From Arion vulgaris (Eukaryota; Mollusca; Gastropoda; Stylommatophora; Arionidae), in NCBI GenBank assembly GCA_020796225.1, contig CM036753.1:82151941-82215940 (forward strand): a DNA stretch of 64,000 bases. Reading direction: 5' to 3'. Shown here piece after piece: positions 55,871-64,000 of the stretch. How positions within the stretch are numbered: the stretch's first letter is position 1; each line of letters starts with the position of its first letter. Under the pieces are notes generated by a model. The model was not told where the DNA came from. It did no database searches and saw only the letters and a program-made list of their open reading frames with translations. A program made the position numbers and the translations under genes.

Positions 55871-56087
55871 ATCATAATTCATTAGAAATATTTGTACAAA
55901 AAAATATTCCTACACAAATATTTTCATCATCTAAATTACATCGGGGACCCTCACTGGCCTTACGGAGTTCGTGCACTGGTAGCTGAGCTCTTCCTGTGTA
56001 AGAAAGATATCAGAGCACACATGGTTACTCACAGAAGTGTAATGATGATTGTCCTTGGTCCTATCGATCAAATAAACAATCTTCACC

Positions 56088-56337
56088 CGTGTGGTGTCGG
56101 GGCCCGCAAGGAAGCAAAGAATAGTACCACTGTGACCTACAAGGCATGTCGTAAGAAGCGAGTGATGTAGGACCTAGAGAAGTTACCCTAGTAAATAAAA
56201 AGCATTGCAGAAATCGGATGTGCTGCCCTACTAGTAGCTGCATAACTGGCACAACGTACAATCGCTCACAGACTCAGATCACATACAAATCACACATAAT
56301 GGTTAACAAGTGGTCGATATGCAACGTTCGAAGAATG
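56088..56337 (+). mobile_element. SINE family A
   Basis: GTGTGGTGTCGGGGCCCGCA, AAGGCATGTCGTAAGAAGCG, GGTCGATATGCAACGTTCGA. Full length. Confidence 0.85.
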
Positions 56338-56652
56338 AATAAACAATCATGCCCATGTCACATCTCCAGATGTGTTACCTATTCTTGAAAATACCATTTT
56401 TATTCTCACAATTTGTTTAATCTTCTTTCTTAATTTAAAAAGTTCTACTTAAGCTGTCAATATTGTTCCCAACTGAGTCTGCAGCGAATTATTATAGAAC
56501 ACGTCTGCTTAAGCACGACTACGGTGTCGGATTTCACATATCTTTCCACAAACTACCTCTACCACCAATTATCTCCAGCTGAGAAAATGGTATCAGTTTG
56601 AACACAACAGTTCAACAAGTAAAATCAAACTAATTTAATCACATATTGTTGG

Positions 56653-57165
56653 CCTGTGTGGTGCTGGGGCCTGCAAGGAAAAAAAAGGATAGTAGCAATG
56701 CGACCTACAAGACATGTTATAAGAGGCAAGTGATGTAAGGACATAGGAGAGCTACCCTAGTAAACAGGGCTCTCTGTGGCTAAGTGTTTACGCCCTTTGC
56801 CTTGTGAGTCGAAGGTCGTGGGTTCGAGTCCGGACCGCGCCATTCTGTTCACGAGTGAAGTTTTTTTTCCAGAGACCCCTAGGATTTTGCTGGAGCTACG
56901 GAGTTCGTGCTTTGTGCAATACTCTCGGCAGGTGGCGTGCCATTTCTGCGGAGAGGGCCGAGCCAGATGGGGTAAAACCCGGTGCAATGAAGTCAATCCT
57001 TCGACTTTAAAACCCTTATACCCTAGTTAAAAAAAAATACGCCGCAGAAATCGGATGTGCTGGCCTACTTATAGGCGCATAACTGGCACAAAGTAGAATC
57101 GCTCTTAGGCCCAGATTACATACAAATCACACAGTGGCTAACAAGTGGTCGATAAGAAGAAGACC
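56653..57165 (+). mobile_element. SINE family A split by SINE family B
   Basis: 5' half 56653-56764 and 3' half 57019-57165, with a family B copy between. After the insert the sequence resumes with GCCGCAGAAATCGGATGTGC and ends GTGGTCGATAAGAAGAAG. Confidence 0.85.
56765..57018 (+). mobile_element. SINE family B inserted in SINE family A
   Basis: Full copy with A box region TGTGGCTAAGTG and B box GGTTCGAGTCC. It is flanked by TACCCTAGTAAA (56753-56764) and TACCCTAGTTAAA (57019-57031), a near-perfect target-site duplication taken from the family A sequence. Confidence 0.9.
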
Positions 57166-57220
57166 TCCTGTTTACTCAGATATCTTCCATAGAGGGAAGA
57201 ATTGTACTTGTAACACCATA

Positions 57221-58279
57221 TGTAAATGTATCAATAATGTAAATGTATCAATAATGTAAATGTACATATGTAAATGTATCAATAATGTAAATGTATATAT
57301 GTAAATGTATCAATAATGTAAATGTATATATGTAAATGTATCAATAATGTAAATGTATCAATAATGTAAATGTACATATGTAAATGTATCAATAATGTAA
57401 ATGTACATATGTAAATGTATCAATAATGTAAATGTACATATGTAAATGTATCAATAATGTAAATGTATATATGTAAATGTATCAATAATGTAAATGTATA
57501 TATGTAAATGTATCAATAATGTAAATGTATCAATAATGTAAATGTACATATGTAAATGTATCAATAATGTAAATGTACATATGTAAATGTATCAATAATG
57601 TAAATGTGCATATGTAAATGTATCAATAATGTAAATGTATATATGTAAATGTATCAATAATGTAAATGTACATATGTAAATGTATCAATAATGTAAATGT
57701 ACATATGTAAATGTATCAATAATGTAAATGTACATATGTAAATGTATCAATAATGTAAATGTACATATGTAAATGTATCAATAATGTAAATGTATATAAG
57801 TAAATGTACATATGTAAATGTAACAATAATGTAAATGTATATATGTAAATGTATCAATAATGTAAATGTATATATGTAAATGTATCAATAATGTAAATGT
57901 ATATATGTAAATGTATCAATAATGTAAATGTACATATGTAAATGTATCAATAATGTAAATGTATCAATAATGTAAATGTACATATGTAAATGTAACAATA
58001 ATGTAAATGTATATATGTAAATGTATCAATAATGTAAATGTATATATGTAAATGTATCAATAATGTAAATGTATATATGTAAATGTATCAATAATGTAAA
58101 TGTATATATGTAAATGTATCAATAATGTAAATGTATATATGTAAATGTATCAATAATGTAAATGTATATATGTAAATGTATCAATAATGTAAATGTATAT
58201 ATGTAAATGTATCAATAATGTAAATGTATCAATAATGTAAATGTATCAATAATGTAAATGTATATATGTAAATGTATCA
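57221..58279. repeat. Composite minisatellite of 17- and 14-bp units, 1.06 kb
   Basis: Built from GTAAATGTATCAATAAT (17 bp) and GTAAATGTATATAT or GTAAATGTACATAT (14 bp), mostly alternating as a 31-bp higher-order unit with occasional doubled 17-mers. TATATAT versus TACATAT variants are clustered: C variants are common up to about 57790 and T variants dominate after 58010. Confidence 0.97.
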
Positions 58280-58371
58280 CCCTGCTATAAGAAAACAAAG
58301 TGTCAGCGTAAGAGCACTTATACAGTAGTTCCAGCAGCTATTGTACATTTTCTCTAACCAAAACAGTTTAA

Positions 58372-58610
58372 AGGTGAAGGATTGACTTCACTGCACCGGG
58401 TTTCCCCATATGGCTCCGTCTCTGTCGGGAGAGGTGGAATGTCATCTGCCGAGAGCATTGCATAAAGCACGACCTCCGTAGCTCCGGCAACAATTCTATG
58501 GATAGCGTGAAATAATTGCACACGTGTCTCGTTCCAGATTCGAACACACAATCTTAAGTACGACAGGCAAACGATGTAACCACTTCGCAATTGAGACCCT
58601 CCAAACCATT
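58372..58610 (-). mobile_element. SINE family B
   Basis: Inverted copy: GACTTCACTGCACCGGGTTT at the left and the tRNA-like head (TTCGAACACACAATCTTAAG) at the right, next to the end of the 57-kb satellite. Confidence 0.75.
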
Positions 58611-59319
58611 CTCTAACCGTAGAAAATCAGCGTATCAATTTCATACATGCAGGGCAGACCAGACCATACTGAGAATTTCAATTAATTAATTTGTCTGCGT
58701 TCACTCTAATATAACCAGTTATAAACCACTTTGTGATTTGAGCTATTTAAGCTTAGTCAACTGGCGCTATGTTTATCTATCACTCAGAACATCCTATTCT
58801 TTATCTCCTAGTTCCCTCTCCCGGATGTTTTCTGATTTGCTAGGAATTAAATTGAACTTATTTTGTTTATTATCTACCATTTTTCCCGGCATCAGCACAG
58901 TGCCTACTCTTATTACGATTTGAAACTTCCAATGTTTTTTAATTTCATATCTTGTATACGGGACCTTCATCTTCTTAACCCATTGTAGATAAGACCAGAC
59001 GTTTGACCTCACCTACCCCGAGGTCAGGTTTCGATGCGAATATCTCTCGAGTCATATCGAAGTTAAAACGAAAAGATAAACTGAAGGTCAGCGTCTAACC
59101 TCCAGTCTAGAATCACCCCCTCGTTTTTGTCTCAACCCAGCATAATAACCATTGTACTACATAGACTCGCTTTACAAAACACACCGATAAACGCAATTTT
59201 AATTCAGCAATGTATATAAACGAATTTATCTCTAGTTTAAGCGTGGTCTTCTAGAGAAGGTAGGGCGAAGTTTTGTCTCGTACACAGAGGACGAACGTCT
59301 ATATAACCAGTGTTAGTAG

Positions 59320-59845
59320 AAACTCGTGTTATGCTGGTAATCAATCTCCGTACACAACTAACAGAAATACAAAGTGAGCTTAATACAAAAATAATTGTGG
59401 TGCTGCAATGGATAACATCACACTCTGGCATACCGGGAAACGAGAGAGCAGATAAACTAGCAAAGGAGGGAGCAACACAAGAACATCAGAATCAAATTAT
59501 CACTTTCCACGAAAAGAAAACACTCATCATGGCCATTAGAAAAGAAGACCAACAAAGAGATAACTACCTCGTTAGGGCAAGACATGTGATGATGTTTCGG
59601 CTCAAAACTGGACACAACCGACTGAACAGTCACATACACCGATTAAGACTGGTTCCATCACCCACATGCGTTTGTGGACAGACCGCCGAACCAGAGCCAA
59701 CTATAAACTTATCTAGAGTTGGTTGTGGCCGAACACAACATGCAAGATTGTTGATTGATGGATAAATAGTGAAAAGTGCCCTGGTCAACAGACACGAACA
59801 TGCACGCAAAGCTGTTAGAGAAAGTCTTGATGAACTATAACAAAC
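59320..59845 (+). mobile_element. LINE RNase H and Cys/His fragment
   Basis: Reads TKIIVVLQWITSHSGIPGNE, then RADKLAKEGATQEHQ, then MMFRLKTGHNRLNSHIHRLR and PTCVCGQTAEPEPTI. It matches the RNase H end and the following Cys module of I-type elements. It is a better-kept relative of the 33.8-kb copy but differs in sequence, so it represents another family. Confidence 0.85.
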
Positions 59846-60172
59846 ACAAAAGAATATATCAAGAGAACCGGGCTCCTTATGTAGACATTGAACAACAGAG
59901 AAGGAGAACAAGAAGAATATCCGCTAATTTCTAGTGAAACAAATAATTATATCAGATCAAAGATCTCTTTAAAGACTATATTTTTGGTGTATATCTTGGC
60001 ACGCCTTGAATCTAACTATGTTGTTAGAAGTTGTATCTTCACCATACAGCATAGCTTGAATTTGGCATTTCGCTCAATAACACATCTGACGAGAGAACAA
60101 ACGATTACTCTCATCGCAAAATGAAGAATATTAGTCACTATTGTATAGCTACAGTTTGGTATCATACCAAAC

Positions 60173-60450
60173 AGTCTTTCACTATATCTCTGGCCAACAT
60201 GCGCCCTGTACCTTTAGAAAAATCGTCCTCCAGTCCAACTTCATTTGTAAACTTGCCATGTCCAACGTATGTTCCCGTGTTCACGTATATTAAAAATGTG
60301 TTTGTTATTAATAGTCTTTCACTATACCTGTGGCCAACATGCGCCCTGTACCTTTAGGAAAATCGTCCTCCAGTCCAACTTCATTTGTAAACTTGCCATG
60401 TCCAACGTATGTTCCCATGTTCACGTATATTGAAAAGTTGTTTGTTATTA
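60173..60450. repeat. Direct duplication, 2 x about 140 bp
   Basis: AGTCTTTCACTATA starts at 60173 and 60313. The two units differ at only a few bases (TCTCTGG/CCTGTGG, TTAGAAAA/TTAGGAAAA). A recent tandem duplication. Confidence 0.95.
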
Positions 60451-61219
60451 GTGTACATGTCCGGTAAATTGTTTTTTTAATCATGCACCGTGAACTGGAC
60501 GAAATCGAAAAACAAAAGCCTCATGTTTACCTAACAAAAAAGGCAAGACACTTCGTCCCCCTTCGGAGGAGCTGCATGGGCTTGTGCCAGTCAGCGACTC
60601 ATAGCTGACTGCTAGCGTCATGATCAGCGTTATAGAACAAAGCTGACCAAGACTATGCTGAAGTCGGATCGAAAGGTGCAGATACCACAACTCGCGCTGA
60701 AAACTGCGACACAGCGCATTCCGTTCTCCTGGCTACATCCTGCTATAACCAGCAAAAGTATGAGAACGAATGAAGAAGACATCACAAAGGAGTCTTTTAG
60801 TGAGCTCTCAATTGCTAATTTATGTGCAGCAGTGTAGAAGGTAGGAGCGTCGGAAACAATGTAAACATATATGTCTTGCCCGAAACTGTTTTCTATGTCT
60901 CTTGTCTATCTCTCTGTGCTGTCAATGAAAGTTTCAAGAGAAGTTTTACGGTTTTGTTTCTGGACCAAGAAGTGCAACAAATGTTGAGAAATCATGTGGT
61001 CCTGGCATTTCTTTACTGTGGTCTCTTCATCTGCTTGACATTGCTTGAGCTGGCAGACCAGATCTCCTACTCTTGCAGTCGAATGGTAGTAGTCGACTTG
61101 ACTCTATTCTCACAAGATGAATGAACCATTTAATTTTATGCATCTTCACATTTTGTATGGCAGATATCATTACTAAAATCTTTACGATGTCGGTGATTTT
61201 CATTCTATATCTTCTGGCA

Positions 61220-61465
61220 AATGGAATTCAACCAACCACCAATAACAGCATATAATACAAAAAGATCAGGTAGTAGCGCCAAGGGAAGACTAAGTAAAAA
61301 TGGATAGACAATATCAAGACCACACTAAATAAACACGGTATAAACACTATATAACACAATAGGGGCGACTCATCTTTCCCTTGAACGCGAATTAATGCTC
61401 CCACCCCTACTTTTAACGGCAAGAGTGACATACCAATTCCATCATTCACATGGGGAAAGACAATA
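61220..61465 (+). mobile_element. LINE C-terminal fragment
   Basis: Near copy of 53110-53336 (shares AACCAACCACCAATAACAGC and AGACAATATCA), with small indels and stops. Confidence 0.65.
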
Positions 61466-61996
61466 GACAAATAGACTTCTGGCAACGATGATTTTTCTCA
61501 AGCAACGTATCTCCCACATTGTGCGATCTAACTTTCTCGTGTCTTACATAGAGTCCTTGCTAGACATTGGTGGCAGAGGGTTGGTGTGAATATACTATTT
61601 ATAACCTGCCTTTTAACTTGCATGTGGAACATGTTTTTATTTCTTTTACCGGATTATGAGTTAGTTTAGTAGGTTAAAAGTGCACACATTTCATAGCGTG
61701 CTCAGTCAGCCATTATATTAAGTCATTGAGCATACACAAGGGTAAATTGGGGAGGGGTGGGGTGGGGGTGTAGTTGCACTATTTGTGAACGAAAATTATG
61801 AATTAAAAAAATTGAATCAAAATTTCTTTGCTTATCAAAACACATGAGATACATTTAGTTTTATGATTTATTTCTATCATGCAAACATACATTTTTAGTG
61901 GTGGCAGAACACTGCCTATCTGGACACCTGCTATCTCAAATGATTATGTGAGTCCGTCTGCCATTCTTACGATGTTGCACCATGTCTCCTTCTTCT

Positions 61997-62135
61997 GCGT
62001 TCGCCTGCTATGAATCCAGTCTTAGCCATGGCGCCTGGTGTGGCGCTTCTGCTTGTTTATGCGTGAAAGCCTGCTTACCATTTTATTGATTTCCTGGCCA
62101 TACAGGCAGGCCCTCTCCGACTTCAGATGTAGCAC
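61997..62135 (-). mobile_element. SINE family E copy
   Basis: GCCTGCTATGAATCCAGTCT ... TTATGCGTGAAAGCCTGCTT ... CTGGCCATACAGGCAGGCCC ... GACTTCAGATGTAG. Confidence 0.6.
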
Positions 62136-62139
62136 CATG

Positions 62140-63410
62140 TCTAATATACAATTCTTATTGTCTTACAATTGTCCCCGAATTCCGTAATCTTCAAGTGTAG
62201 ACCATAATTTGTTCATATAACCTATATCAACGTTCTTGTCCAGATCTATCTATACTTGTAATGTAAATGTTGCTGTAGTGTTAAATTGCGCGCTTTCTCT
62301 ATCTCAACTGTAGTAATGTTAACAAGTTATATGTGCTATCAATTTACTTTCTAAAACTAAATTGGATCTTGCTCATCTGTGATTCAACCTGAGGTATTAT
62401 TCCTGTTTCAATTACTTTTTTTAACACAGCTTTGTCTAGTGAGTTAGTCCATGTCCTGTTCTTACGTGTTACTTTTCTTATTCCAAACAATTATTGTTAT
62501 TGCTTTTTGTCAGTGTTCATGGGCAACACGCTGTGAAGGTTCTAAGCAGTTATTCGACTCATGTTTCTCACCAGCATGAATTAATTGCTTCTGTTGGTAG
62601 CCCATCCGCACATGATGATTTGTGGTATAGAGCTGAGATTCATATCGTTGTTCTTAATATTTCGAAATGTTTTTTGCAATTTCCATGTTCACAAACTAGA
62701 ATTATGGGCTTTTGATAACGTAATTTCTATATAGTCCTTTTATTGTATGTCACTGAATATTGTGTCTTCCAATCCAATCATTTATAGTTATACAGTATTA
62801 GGATTGAAACGATCATCTATCATTCTTATTGCTTTGATACCTTTGTGCAAATCTCTTGGTCGTTCTTTGCCTTCTTAATTACTCGTTTTACATTTTGTTT
62901 TCGCCCTAACCAATATTTCTTATAATCATCCTGTGTCTTTCATTTCACCAAGACATTGTTTTCTTAACTTCATCATTCAGCCATGCTGTTCTTTTCATTT
63001 TGACCACGTCTACCTTTGTGTGGTTTGTTAAGGGATTGAATCCTCCCTAAGCCCAGGTACACATATTTCAACCTAAGAACAATTTCTTTTTTTGTCCCGA
63101 ATATCCTATTTAATCTCTGAACCACTGCTGTTATGATGAGCTTATTTATGATTTATCCTACCAAATATAACTAGCAGTAGTAGAAAGAAAAACATGCCCT
63201 AGAATTGGATTATCTATGTCTCAGAAATGATAGAAGATTGAACCCCAAAGTTAAGATGAAAAACAAATGGACAAAAGAAAAACAGACCTCCTAGAATTAA
63301 ACCATGAAGTTCAGGAGAAAAAAGGTGACAAATTGGTGGAGAACCATGAATACTGAAATGAGAACCCTTAATAGCCATGTAGTACACTTCAAAGAATGCC
63401 TGTAAAATGA
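62140..63410. other. Non-coding, nothing recognised
   Basis: T-rich on the plus strand; frames are short and without domains. It may include decayed LINE sequence, but no motif could be defended. Confidence 0.45.
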
Positions 63411-63419
63411 GGGTGTTGG

Positions 63420-63590
63420 GGATAGTTTATTGCTGTTATAGAAGACGTCAATGAAGAAACCCATGCATTAATAGAAAATGTGACCAGCACATTTGGCAGA
63501 CTATCAAAGAAAGTGTGGGACAACACAAAATACTGCAGCCGATAGGTGAAAGTGGCTACCTCATTATACAATTTCCGTATAAGTGATGAA
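63420..63590 (+). mobile_element. LINE RT C-terminal fragment
   Basis: Frames give TSTFGRLSKKVWDNTKYCSR, then VKVATS. It resembles the F-RL-K-VW-N----TK--VY region just before the RT thumb in LINEs. Heavily decayed. Confidence 0.5.
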
Positions 63591-63917
63591 TGAGTATAAG
63601 TGTGTTGTGATGTTAGTTTACAGCAGCTACACTACAATATTTGCACCTTTAGGCACATAACACTCATTTTTGGCATGACCAAAAGAAGACAGGCTCAAAG
63701 GCCAAGGACACAGAAGAAATCTAATCCACTGGCAAAGCAAAATTCAAGGCTGATGTAGTAAAGTTAAGAAAAACCACAATCACAAACACCAAAAAAGTTT
63801 GTTATAAAAAACAGAATAGAAACATTGGAATACAAAAAGATAAGTGTATGTTTTCTGCACTAGGAAAAAGTGCTACATCACTTAATATACAGTGAGTATA
63901 AAAGAAGATAATACTTC

Positions 63918-64000
63918 TTCAAATGCTCGATATCGACCACTTGTTAACCACTCTTTATGATTTGTATGTGATCTGAGCCTAAGATCAATTATACATTGTG
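63918..64000 (-). mobile_element. SINE family A, cut by window end
   Basis: TTCTTCAAATGCTCGATATC, then ACCACTTGTTAACCACTCTT and ATCTGAGCCTAAG, the inverted 3' end of the family. Confidence 0.75.

Noticed and set aside
60822..61124. A 100-codon plus-strand frame with a hydrophobic segment near the middle.
   Set aside because: No homology recognised, no splice signals judged convincing, and frames of this length are expected in 64 kb.

Overview
This is an A+T-rich animal (metazoan) nuclear genome window with one recognisable host gene, a multi-exon gene on the minus strand, set in dense transposon debris. There are no prokaryotic features. The gene is a TAPP/PLEKHA1-2 family adaptor with tandem pleckstrin-homology (PH) domains. 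The mix of tRNA-derived SINEs, decayed non-LTR retrotransposons with RNase H, and a GIY-YIG Penelope-like element suggests a mollusc, most likely a gastropod. That is an inference from repeat style and cannot be proved from this sequence alone.

The gene. Twelve coding exons were read by eye between 40767 and 23223 (minus strand). All have AG/GT borders and compatible phases, and they join into 349 codons without a stop: PH1 (exons 1-5), a linker (6-8), and PH2 (8-12). The ATG has an in-frame TAG two codons upstream. The C-terminus after exon 12 was not found with certainty; a 39-bp phase-0 candidate exon lies at 8364-8402. A non-coding first exon may lie near 50973.

Mobile DNA. At least five SINE-like families are present (A to E). 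Family A (about 250 bp, ending in GAAGAAG) has more than a dozen copies. Families B, C, D and E carry tRNA-like promoter boxes. About 15 decayed LINE fragments are mostly RNase H and C-terminal ends. At 6216-7755 two Penelope-like 3' ends form a 1.5-kb palindrome flanked by a 13-bp target-site duplication. Three TTAA-bounded DNA transposon or MITE candidates lie at 2868, 3666 and 23531.

Tandem repeats. These include a 10 x 50-bp array (51141-51640), a 1.06-kb array of mixed 17- and 14-bp units (57221-58279) whose presumed founder survives as a single copy at 54694-54742, a 25-bp array at 47791-48120, a 22-bp array at 27169-27317, and several small 2- to 4-copy arrays.

Layout: 1-8 kb repeats and the palindrome; 8-23 kb mostly AT-rich non-coding DNA with LINE and SINE relics; 23-41 kb the TAPP-like gene with TE-filled introns; 41-64 kb upstream intergenic DNA, very rich in SINEs and satellites. 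No new multi-gene system was found. The most unusual items are the palindromic Penelope insertion with its hammerhead-like ends, the traceable nested insertions with target duplications, and the satellite with its surviving founder.
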